Source of the DNA: a virus
IMG/VR virus record: IMGVR_UViG_3300009788_005228
Coordinates: 1 to 39,693 of that record
Direction: 5' to 3' (one strand)
DNA length: 39,693 nt
The notes under the pieces are model-generated. The model did not search any database and was not told the DNA's origin. It saw nothing but the letters and a program-made list of their open reading frames with translations. The translations under genes and the position numbers were made by a program. This document shows, one piece after another, positions 16,906 through 24,000 of this stretch (position 1 is its first letter; each line of letters begins with the position of its first letter).

Positions 16906-17427
16906 TTATTGATTCTTTTCGAATTCTCTTTCTTTATCCAACCATTCTTTTTCTTTCTTTTCCCAATCTTTTTGTTTTTCTTCAAATTTGTTTTCGAGAT
17001 TTTTTACAGTTTCTCCCATTATCTGAGATGCATCTTCAACAAAACTTTTTCCATATTTATTTATTCCATCTTTAAACATCTTTGCTACCTTAGGATTTTT
17101 CTTTAATATATCACTAACACCCAACATTATACCTCTTCCCAAACGTTTGAATGCTTTTCCAAATCCCATTTTTCTTATATCAGCTAATATAGATTCATCT
17201 ATACCTTCTAATGTTTCATAAAATTCATTCTCTAAAACATCATCTTCATTTAATTCAGATTTTATTTCAAAGTCATTGAATTTTTTAAGATAAGTTTTTT
17301 TAAGTATACCTGATTCTCCTGGTTCTCCCTTTTCTCCAACTGGACATCCTTTATTCTTTTTTTCCTTAATTGATTCTACAACCTTTTCTTTTTCTACAGG
17401 TACTTCAAAATTTGCAAATTTTTCCAT
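16906..17427 (-). CDS. coiled-coil protein upstream of tape measure, 173 aa
   Basis: No family recognised. Layout: short leader with an acidic/basic patch, a collagen-like triplet stretch (GEKGEPGESG near 32-41), an acidic region with LNEDDVLENE, a basic glycine-containing segment (GFGKAFKRLGRGIMLG), and a long Lys/Glu-rich coiled coil from about 135 to the end. It is the first gene after the terminator at 17488-17517 and the TATAAATA at 17444-17451, and it precedes the tape measure by 34 nt, so it is likely a late tail protein, perhaps a tape-measure partner (inference). Confidence 0.7.
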   Translation of the reverse strand: MEKFANFEVPVEKEKVVESIKEKKNKGCPVGEKGEPGESGILKKTYLKKFNDFEIKSELNEDDVLENEFYETLEGIDESILADIRKMGFGKAFKRLGRGIMLGVSDILKKNPKVAKMFKDGINKYGKSFVEDASQIMGETVKNLENKFEEKQKDWEKKEKEWLDKEREFEKNQ

Positions 17428-17443
17428 GATGATAACTTTTATT

Positions 17444-17451
17444 TATTTATA
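17444..17451 (-). promoter_or_regulatory. TATAAATA, late-promoter-like, before tape-measure operon
   Basis: Exact octamer 17 nt before the ATG of the coiled-coil gene and about 37 nt after a strong terminator. This terminator-promoter-gene order recurs at 31217-31160. Confidence 0.6.
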
Positions 17452-17487
17452 TATTTATTTCAATAACTTTTTCTATTAATTCATGAC

Positions 17488-17517
17488 AAAAAAAAGGAGC
17501 CAATTGGCTCCTTTTTT
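17488..17517 (-). terminator. rho-independent terminator, perfect 16-nt palindrome
   Basis: GGAGCCAATTGGCTCC at 17496-17511 flanked by A8 on the left and T6 on the right, so it can act on both strands; on the minus strand it directly follows the stop of the 103-aa gene. The identical palindrome occurs at 31202-31217. Confidence 0.85.
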
Positions 17518-17827
17518 ACATCTTTGGTATTTTTATGTTTGGCATCTTTGGTGATTTGAATTTACCTGCCATTTTAGAATAATTCGGTATCGAATCTTGT
17601 TGGGATTTATTTGCACCTTTCTCTGCATCGTGTTTTTCTTTCAATAACTCTTGTAAATTTTCAAGTGTCATTTCATATTCATAATATGGCATGTTTTCAA
17701 TTTCACTCGGTTGCATCCTTAAATGGTAATAAAGAGCCAATTTAGCTTTAAAAAAATTCTCCAAATTTATCTTAAACATTGATAATATAGATTTTTTATC
17801 TACACTAATACCTGCAACTGCTTTCAT
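17516..17827 (-). CDS. putative tail/baseplate assembly protein, 103 aa
   Basis: Contains YYHLRMQPSEIENMPYYEYE followed by a helical Glu/Lys segment, a pattern that reminds me of small tail assembly chaperones encoded near the tape measure. The C-terminus is Lys/Pro-rich (KSPKMPNIKIPKM). It follows the gp26-like gene by 4 nt and ends a unit at the terminator. In T4 the corresponding place holds gp51, a baseplate hub assembly factor, but I see no convincing sequence match to it. Function inferred from context only. Confidence 0.5.
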   Translation of the reverse strand: MKAVAGISVDKKSILSMFKINLENFFKAKLALYYHLRMQPSEIENMPYYEYEMTLENLQELLKEKHDAEKGANKSQQDSIPNYSKMAGKFKSPKMPNIKIPKM

Positions 17828-17831
17828 ATTT

Positions 17832-18869
17832 TTAAATTAATTCTTCTTCAATATTACTTCCTACAAATAATGATTTAATTCCACCTGGAAAAGAAACTGG
17901 CATCTCAATATTTGATTGACATTTTTCACATGATTGTACGAATTCTGTTTTGACACCTATTTTCATCTTCTCAGCTAATCTATAAACAACAGTATATTTA
18001 GCAGTACTCCATCCCTGAAATTCCACTTTGTTATCAAATATAGATTTTTCGTTAAATCCTCTCCATTCCTGAACCATGTAGGGAAGAACCTGTAAAAATG
18101 CTTTATCCCATTTTTCTCTCTTTTCCTCTTTCTTTTTTATATATGATGTAACTTCTTTCATAACACCTATACTTGGAGGACGCATTGCAAAATTACCTGC
18201 AGTTTTAGTTCTTATGTTAAAAACTTTTTCTTCATCATCATAATATTTTCCAAGATCAATTTCTTCATCATAATACTGTAAAGAATTTGTTCTTAATTCA
18301 TAAGAATTTTCATGTTGGCATTGATCACAAATAACTGGTATCATTAATTTATTTTCACCCTTACTAAATGTTAATTCTCTTACAGATAAAATAACGAATA
18401 TTCTATCTTCTTCTAATATATCTTTATATGTTCCCTTTCTATCTCCTAATTGAACTTTAACGCAAAAAGCTAAAATGTTATTTAATTTATCATCAACATC
18501 AAAAAGATTTGTTTCTTCTACTGTTGAAAAATCTCTAACCTCTTGAACACTTGCTGATCTTATAGATATTACTGTACCATACGGATAAAACTTACCCTTT
18601 GACGGTAAATTTTCTGTAACTATATCAATGTATCCCATTTTTTCTTCAAGAGCTTTTAATTCATCAGTAATACCATCTTCTTTTTTATACTTATGCATTT
18701 TAGCTTTTCCCAATGATTTATATTCTCCTTCTGTTTTAGATTCGGGTTCAACCTTTTCAGATTTAATGTCTTTTACATTTCCTAAAGATTTTTCTTTATC
18801 TTCAGTATCTTTTAAGATAGCTCTTTTTGCAGCTTCTTCAAATTTATCTTTCTCTTCTTTTTTAGCCAT
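17832..18869 (-). CDS. baseplate protein, T4 gp26-like, 345 aa
   Basis: The N-terminal 90 residues are charged and disordered-looking (Lys/Glu-rich). The domain begins at about 100 with ENLPSKGKFYPYGTVISIRSASVQEVRDFS, a pattern I associate with the T4 baseplate (gp26) family. Two Cys pairs, CDQC near residue 180 and CEKC near residue 317, may form a zinc site. Role in T4: baseplate hub assembly. Position between tail tube and tape measure fits. The start overlaps the GIY-YIG gene end by 8 nt. Assignment to gp26 rather than another baseplate family member rests on memory of the family pattern. Confidence 0.6.
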   Translation of the reverse strand: MAKKEEKDKFEEAAKRAILKDTEDKEKSLGNVKDIKSEKVEPESKTEGEYKSLGKAKMHKYKKEDGITDELKALEEKMGYIDIVTENLPSKGKFYPYGTVISIRSASVQEVRDFSTVEETNLFDVDDKLNNILAFCVKVQLGDRKGTYKDILEEDRIFVILSVRELTFSKGENKLMIPVICDQCQHENSYELRTNSLQYYDEEIDLGKYYDDEEKVFNIRTKTAGNFAMRPPSIGVMKEVTSYIKKKEEKREKWDKAFLQVLPYMVQEWRGFNEKSIFDNKVEFQGWSTAKYTVVYRLAEKMKIGVKTEFVQSCEKCQSNIEMPVSFPGGIKSLFVGSNIEEELI

Positions 18870-19365
18870 TTTTTACTTTTTTTGTTTCTTTAATAATTTT
18901 TTTAATGTGATCACCTGCATAACTTTTTTGTTCTTTCGTTTCTTCTTCTATATGCATCTTAATTAAATCTCTAATATAAGATGATAGGGGAGGTGGTTTT
19001 CCACCTTCAGCAAAAGTCTTTCCTACTATTATATTATACAATTTTTCAATATCCTCTTTGGTCAATAATACTTGAATTTTTTCTGCTAATTTATATTTTC
19101 CTTCGATTTGAGATGGATGATTTCCACTACCTGCATTTTTATTTCTTAATTTTTCTCCTATATGAGTATAGTGTGCAATAAAATATTGCTCCCATTTTAT
19201 ACGTTGGGATTCAGGTATTTCTTTCAATACTTTAACCTTAATGTCGTTTTCATTAAATACTTTTTTATGAGCTTCTAATCTATTTTCTTCCTTAAATGCA
19301 GAACCTATATATTTATCTCCATTGGAAAAACTAAGCTCATAGATTTTAACTATCTTTTTTCCCAT
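18862..19365 (-). CDS. GIY-YIG endonuclease, probable free-standing homing type, 167 aa
   Basis: Residues 1-85 fit the GIY-YIG nuclease core: KIYELSF with Tyr9, KYIGSA with Tyr19, Arg29 in NRLEAH, Glu59 in WEQYFIAHY, and the closing LRNKNAGSGN with the Asn and Gly typical of phage enzymes. All expected catalytic positions are present. Residues 95-150 form a helical region (SSYIRDLIKMHIEEE) reminiscent of a small DNA-binding domain. T4 carries similar free-standing GIY-YIG enzymes (Seg) between its genes. Here it interrupts the tail-gene cluster between gp19 and gp26-like. Upstream lies a terminator hairpin; its stop overlaps the next gene by 8 nt. Confidence 0.75.
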   Translation of the reverse strand: MGKKIVKIYELSFSNGDKYIGSAFKEENRLEAHKKVFNENDIKVKVLKEIPESQRIKWEQYFIAHYTHIGEKLRNKNAGSGNHPSQIEGKYKLAEKIQVLLTKEDIEKLYNIIVGKTFAEGGKPPPLSSYIRDLIKMHIEEETKEQKSYAGDHIKKIIKETKKVKNG

Positions 19366-19448
19366 TATATTACAATATTATAGTTTATATTATTATATTA
19401 TATATCATTGAATATCGAGCAATTGTATTAAATTGACATAAAATTTAA

Positions 19449-19476
19449 ATAAAAAAGCTCCAATTAAGGAGCTTTG
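19449..19476 (-). terminator. rho-independent terminator after the 128-aa gene
   Basis: Stem AAAGCTCC (19454-19461) with GGAGCTTT (19468-19475), loop AATTAA, then a U run on the minus strand (A-run at 19451-19456). It separates the tail-tube side from the GIY-YIG/gp26-like unit. Confidence 0.8.
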
Positions 19477-19478
19477 TT

Positions 19479-19865
19479 TTATTCGGTTGGTATTTCTTCT
19501 TCTGGTGGCATAATGCCAAACATCAGTTCTTTTTGTTTCTTTTTCTCTTTTTTATCTTTTTCAATTTCTTTATGATCTTTATCTAGTTCTTTATCAGTAT
19601 AAAATTCTAGTTTTATACTTTTATTGCCTTCTTTTTTTACAGCTTCTACTCTATATTTATCTTTGTTATCAACGATAAAATCAACAAAATCATCTCTCAA
19701 TTCTATATCTTCAGTTTTGATTAGAACCGATTTATTTTTTACGTCAACTACTTTATGTGTAAAATCAGAATCGATATCTTTTAAATCTTTTACCAATTCT
19801 TTAAGATTATTCTGTAATTCGTTATCCTTTTTTGTAAACTCTTCGTATTCTAAAAGATGTTCCAT
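19479..19865 (-). CDS. hypothetical protein, 128 aa, charged
   Basis: Unknown. The N-terminus (MEHLLEYEEFTKKDNE) resembles the leaders of the 64-aa and 238-aa proteins described here and T4 capsid-targeting peptides, but no clear L/I-x-E cleavage site follows. The middle has alternating hydrophobic strands (KSVLIKTEDIELRDDFVDFIVD); the end is a Lys/Glu-rich stretch then PPEEEIPTE. It lies 50 nt after the tail tube stop, between two terminator hairpins, so it may have its own transcript or be reached by read-through. Confidence 0.65.
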   Translation of the reverse strand: MEHLLEYEEFTKKDNELQNNLKELVKDLKDIDSDFTHKVVDVKNKSVLIKTEDIELRDDFVDFIVDNKDKYRVEAVKKEGNKSIKLEFYTDKELDKDHKEIEKDKKEKKKQKELMFGIMPPEEEIPTE

Positions 19866-19884
19866 GTTTTAAATATTTTAATCT

Positions 19885-19906
19885 AAAAAGGGAGATAATA
19901 TCTCCC
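19885..19906 (-). terminator. rho-independent terminator after tail tube gene
   Basis: GGGAGA (19890-19895) pairs with TCTCCC (19901-19906), 5-nt loop, followed on the minus strand by five U. Starts about 10 nt after the gp19 stop. Confidence 0.8.
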
Positions 19907-19915
19907 TCTGAAAAA

Positions 19916-20464
19916 TTATGTCAACTCTTCTGTCCAGTGATCGGATCTAAATGCTATAGTCATCTCCTGTGGATCTGCAGTGTCGTAATCGAGAGCATCA
20001 AGTGTTTCCAATGTTCCAGTTGGGAAACAATCTTTAAATGTTACCTTTCTAAAAATATCACCCTTTCTGTTGTATTGAACAACTATCATTGTTCCAACAT
20101 ATTCTGTCTTTAATCCCATTTCACCAGTATGAGGATTGTAAATAATCGTGTACCAATCTCTAAATTGTTTGTATAAATACATTTCATTTGCAATATTAAG
20201 GTTTAACGTAAATACAACACTTAAATCTACAAATGTTTGAGCAGGCATACCTGCAAAACTTCTATCAGTGAACTTGAACCTTTGACCAACTGGATCTATC
20301 GATGGATTAACACCCTGCATACCTGATATACTTTTTACATGTTCTAATATAAGAGCAGCATCATGGTTTAATGGTGTCAAAAATGTTATTTCGAATAAAT
20401 TTGAGTGAACTACTTCAGATAAATTTATCGATGCTTTAGATTGGTCATAGTGTGGTAATGGCAT
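19916..20464 (-). CDS. 19: tail tube protein (T4 gp19-like), 182 aa
   Basis: Major subunit of the inner tube of the contractile tail. Length and sequence fit the T4 gp19 family (T4: 163 aa): the N-terminal SNLFEITFLTPL strand, the GMPAQTFVDLSVVFTLNLN segment, YKQFRDWYTIIYNPHTGEMG, and the C-terminal FKDCFPTGTLETLDALDYD followed by EMTIAFRSDHW, all typical of tube proteins. It lies downstream of the sheath gene as in T4, with one 64-aa gene between. A terminator follows, so high-level expression of a defined unit is likely. The start ATG has AGATAGAG upstream, one of the few weakly SD-like contexts. Confidence 0.93.
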   Translation of the reverse strand: MPLPHYDQSKASINLSEVVHSNLFEITFLTPLNHDAALILEHVKSISGMQGVNPSIDPVGQRFKFTDRSFAGMPAQTFVDLSVVFTLNLNIANEMYLYKQFRDWYTIIYNPHTGEMGLKTEYVGTMIVVQYNRKGDIFRKVTFKDCFPTGTLETLDALDYDTADPQEMTIAFRSDHWTEELT

Positions 20465-20514
20465 TTCTCTATCTTTTTTTTATTTAATTATATATTCGTT
20501 ATTGAATACTAATT

Positions 20515-20709
20515 TTATTTTGTAGCATTCGCTTCATCAAATTCTTTCTTAGCAGCTAATACTTCATCTACTTTAGCCTTAACCTCGTCTTCTTTCAATA
20601 CTTTAGAAAACAATGCTGTAAGTTCTTCTTCATTTAATTCAAAATCATAATTTTTAGAATTTATAGATTCTACTAAATTATATTCTTCAAATGTTAATAT
20701 TTTTTTCAT
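20515..20709 (-). CDS. small protein with capsid-targeting-like leader, 64 aa
   Basis: Begins MKKILTFEEYNLVESIN: hydrophobic/aromatic plus EE/Y, ending in L-V-E before Ser, which fits the (L/I)-x-E cleavage rule of T4 prohead protease and resembles the leader of T4 internal head proteins (MKTYQEFI). The rest is a short, acidic, Ala/Lys/Glu-rich helix. It may be a packaged internal or scaffold-type peptide, or simply a small helical tail protein; no homology recognised. Located between sheath and tube genes, just after the sheath terminator. Confidence 0.55.
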   Translation of the reverse strand: MKKILTFEEYNLVESINSKNYDFELNEEELTALFSKVLKEDEVKAKVDEVLAAKKEFDEANATK

Positions 20710-20741
20710 TTTATTTTTTATTTTTAGTTTTAATATTTTAA

Positions 20742-20771
20742 GAAAATGCTAGCTTTTATACTAGCATTTTC
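20742..20771 (-). terminator. rho-independent terminator after tail sheath gene
   Basis: Perfect 11-bp stem, GAAAATGCTAG (20742-20752) with CTAGCATTTTC (20761-20771), 8-nt loop. It lies 13 nt after the sheath stop. The U tract is built into the stem. Confidence 0.75.
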
Positions 20772-20783
20772 ATTAGTTTAATT

Positions 20784-23700
20784 TTAAATAAATTCTCCAG
20801 TTGAAATTACACCAGTTTTAAGAATAGTTGTTCTATGAACAAGTATTTCTAAGCCTTTAACTGGTTCAACATAAGTATCTAAGATACCAATATTTTTATC
20901 AATCACTTCAGAAGTATTATTTGTTTCATCCATTATGTTTCTAAAATCATATACTCCATTATCTGCTTGTATTTGATTCATAAAATTATCTGCAAGAGTT
21001 TTAATCTCTAATCTTGTTTGAGGTGTGTTGAATTCAAAGATGAAATTCTTAAGAATTGCTTCTATACCATCTTGAAGATATATCAATACTTCTCTTACAT
21101 GTATACTTGACAATGCAGATTTGATATTTTGTTGTCCTGTTTTATTTGCAAAAATAACTATTCCAGTTCCATTTTGGAATATAATTGGATTAATACCAAA
21201 TGGTTCTAACCAATCTCTATCAATTCTATCGAAATTGTATTCAATTCCAACAACTCCTCTACCTGCAATTATGCCTCTTCTTGCACCTGCAACAATTGAC
21301 CATGGAAGAGCTGCTACATATTTATCAATAAAATTATTTGATATGTAACCTGCTGGTGGAACTGTTACGTTTCTACCTCTATCTCTTACCACTAAGTATG
21401 GTGCATAATATCCTGCAAAGTTTGAACCAGATGTGATACCTGGTAGTGTATAAAGTAAAGTTGGATTTTTTGTTAAATCTCCACCTTCTGAAATCATTTT
21501 AGTACTTACCAATCCATTTGCATCCAAGAATAATGGAGTTGTTGAATCAGAAAAGTTTTTCATAGATGGTGCATTAAGAATAGCAAAAGCATTTTGTCTT
21601 TCTTTTGCAAGATTTGCTAAAATAGCTTTTGAACTTGATTCTATACCCAATCCAAATGAATCTACAATATATCTAAATGTGATATTATCTTTATCAATTA
21701 ATGCATTGAATAATTGAGTTCCTGATAATGTATCATAAAGAATATTGTTTTGTTGATCCATTGTATTATTTGGTAAATGATATGATGTATGTGTAAATCC
21801 ATTCATTGAAGTTAATGTATAATAATCTACCCAATTTGTGATAGCATCATAAACTTCTATAGAATCTACACTTGCAATATCTTTAACAAGAACTGGACCA
21901 ACAGTTGTAACTGTTAGAACTGTTCCAGTTTTAGATATTGTAACTATTCTAGTTAATCTAGATGGTCCAGTTGTTCCACCATCATCACCAACCAAGAACA
22001 TTCCTGGAGCTAAATCAGCTTCATAATCAGTATGTACTGTTACAACATTTGCTAATGTACCTGAAGTAGCCGGTATAGTTTTATTTAAAGCTCCTTTAAG
22101 TGTTTGAACATTAAGTGTTCCAAGAGCAAGAGCAACATCACTTGAATCAAAGAATATTTCCAAATAATCATAAGCAATAGCTCCTGTAAAATCTGCAGTT
22201 TGATATGCAGTAACATTTACAACAGGAATTGAATAAGTAGTATCTGAAATTAATGATTCAGTATAACCTGCGGTATTCATAATTTTTGTACTTGTTGATA
22301 TATTGAAATCTAAGTATCCAACTTCTCCTACTTGAGCATCTCCACTACTATCAGCATCCCATACTATTCTATCTCCATCAGTTAATGTACCCAATGTATA
22401 TGCAGTATATAAACTGTTAGAATAAGATGACATGAGTGTGCTTGAAGCAGCTCCTGTAGAACTATCAACATTATAATCTATATCTCCGTAATTAACATAT
22501 TTTAAAGAATTACCTGCTAATGCACTATCAAATGCTGAATCTGTTACTCCACCAGTTGCACTGAATTCAATTAATGCAGTAGTTGCAGTAACTTGTTTTG
22601 TAATTACTGGAACAAATGTACCAGCATCACTCAAGAAATAAGAACCAAGTACTCTAGGGCTTAGTGTATTTGCTCTAAAAGTAGATGCAACAATTGCAGC
22701 ATAAAAATCTGGATTAGTTGCAATATCAATTGTCATCAAAATATTTCCAGAAGTTGCAGTTGTTGGTGATATACCAATAGTATCTGTTATTGTGTTAGAT
22801 GTAACATATGTTTGATCATATTCCAAATCTGATTTGATAGTTTCTTTATAAGAAAGAAAATCAATTGTATTTGGTTGTTCAAATTCTAGATTGTGTCCTA
22901 TTAAATCAAGACCTCCATCAATACCTGAAACAAGTGTTCCAGCATCATATGCTTCTTTATTTACTGCACAGAACATTCCTGTTTTGGGAGTATCAGCATT
23001 TATGATATCCTGTATAAATACGTTTGTTCCATTTAGATCAATAAAATCTGGTAGTAAACAACCTGTATAAGTTGCAAGATGTTTAACTTCAGTTTTTTGT
23101 AAAAACTGTTCCAATGAACTATCATTTGAATCTGCAACAGAAATTTTTCTTTTGATACCCTTTGAAGTATCAAAATAAGCTGCAAATATTGGATCAGATG
23201 CTAATCTTTCGTATGGTGTACTATCAGTAGTACTTGGACCATAATCTCCTTCTAATAAAATAACATCAATCATAAAATCAGAAATATAATCATCCTTGTG
23301 TAAATAATCTGGAATATCAGATAATCCAAACCATTCTTTAGCAGTGATATCAAAACCTGAAATTGATGATGTAGGCGCTTTTCTTACAATTACTGTAAGA
23401 GGTTTTTTACTTAAATTAACTAAATTAAATAATTTATTTCCTGATGAACTTATGTTTCCTAAAAACGATTCATCTTCTGGATACCAAAATTTTTCTCTAT
23501 TATAAAAACCTGAGAAAAGATCGGTTGCTAACACATCATTTGTTGTGGTAGCGGCAGTTGAAAATGATATATTTTCTACCATATCACCTGTATCAACATT
23601 AGTATCTAATCTCCAAAGGTTCAATGCTAAGATTGGACCTCTTTCTAATGCAGCTAAACAGGTTCTATGAAAATAAGAACCTTTTCTTTCCATAGCTCTG

Positions 23701-23894
23701 TCAATATCGCCAAACACATCAGTAAAAAATCCAGAATCAGGTACGAATACAGGAGTATTGAATGGTCCTGTTTTACTAAAACCAACTATCAATCTAATTT
23801 GTTCAGCTGGTATACTAACTGTCTGGCTTTTATCGAATGTTAATCTGTATGATCCGCTAGACTTAAGAGCCTCTATTTGTGGTATTAAAGCCAT
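20784..23894 (-). CDS. 18: tail sheath protein (T4 gp18-like), 1036 aa
   Basis: Contractile sheath subunit. The N-terminal part contains VGFSKTGPFNTPVFV and the LEQFLQ segment typical of sheath starts; the conserved C-terminal core (about 720-1036) has KYVAALPWSIVAGARRGIIA, GVVGIEYNFDRIDRDWLEPFGIN, NGTGIVIFANKT and SSIHVREVLIYLQDGIEAIL. T4 gp18 is 659 aa; the extra length lies mainly between residues 330 and 700, which is Thr/Ser/Ala-rich and beta-like and probably forms additional surface domains (inference). It has a TATAAATA 24 nt before the start and a terminator after the stop, so it may be a single-gene late unit. Located directly downstream of gp17, as in T4. Confidence 0.93.
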   Translation of the reverse strand: MALIPQIEALKSSGSYRLTFDKSQTVSIPAEQIRLIVGFSKTGPFNTPVFVPDSGFFTDVFGDIDRAMERKGSYFHRTCLAALERGPILALNLWRLDTNVDTGDMVENISFSTAATTTNDVLATDLFSGFYNREKFWYPEDESFLGNISSSGNKLFNLVNLSKKPLTVIVRKAPTSSISGFDITAKEWFGLSDIPDYLHKDDYISDFMIDVILLEGDYGPSTTDSTPYERLASDPIFAAYFDTSKGIKRKISVADSNDSSLEQFLQKTEVKHLATYTGCLLPDFIDLNGTNVFIQDIINADTPKTGMFCAVNKEAYDAGTLVSGIDGGLDLIGHNLEFEQPNTIDFLSYKETIKSDLEYDQTYVTSNTITDTIGISPTTATSGNILMTIDIATNPDFYAAIVASTFRANTLSPRVLGSYFLSDAGTFVPVITKQVTATTALIEFSATGGVTDSAFDSALAGNSLKYVNYGDIDYNVDSSTGAASSTLMSSYSNSLYTAYTLGTLTDGDRIVWDADSSGDAQVGEVGYLDFNISTSTKIMNTAGYTESLISDTTYSIPVVNVTAYQTADFTGAIAYDYLEIFFDSSDVALALGTLNVQTLKGALNKTIPATSGTLANVVTVHTDYEADLAPGMFLVGDDGGTTGPSRLTRIVTISKTGTVLTVTTVGPVLVKDIASVDSIEVYDAITNWVDYYTLTSMNGFTHTSYHLPNNTMDQQNNILYDTLSGTQLFNALIDKDNITFRYIVDSFGLGIESSSKAILANLAKERQNAFAILNAPSMKNFSDSTTPLFLDANGLVSTKMISEGGDLTKNPTLLYTLPGITSGSNFAGYYAPYLVVRDRGRNVTVPPAGYISNNFIDKYVAALPWSIVAGARRGIIAGRGVVGIEYNFDRIDRDWLEPFGINPIIFQNGTGIVIFANKTGQQNIKSALSSIHVREVLIYLQDGIEAILKNFIFEFNTPQTRLEIKTLADNFMNQIQADNGVYDFRNIMDETNNTSEVIDKNIGILDTYVEPVKGLEILVHRTTILKTGVISTGEFI

Positions 23895-23917
23895 AATTTT
23901 TTGTGTTTTTTTTCTTT

Positions 23918-23925
23918 TATTTATA
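23918..23925 (-). promoter_or_regulatory. TATAAATA, late-promoter-like, before tail sheath gene
   Basis: Exact octamer 24 nt before the sheath ATG, in the 106-nt gap after gp17. A GGAGGTGA string lies just upstream of it, too far from the ATG to act as a ribosome site. Confidence 0.6.
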
Positions 23926-24000
23926 TATCACCTCCAGTATCATTAATATTTCTAATTATAAATAAACTTTAATGAATGATGCTATTTAAATATATATCTT

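Noticed and set aside
15484-23020. Plus-strand TATAAATA strings near 15484, 20174 and 23011
   Set aside because: Inside minus-strand genes with no plus-strand gene downstream; expected by chance in AT-rich DNA.
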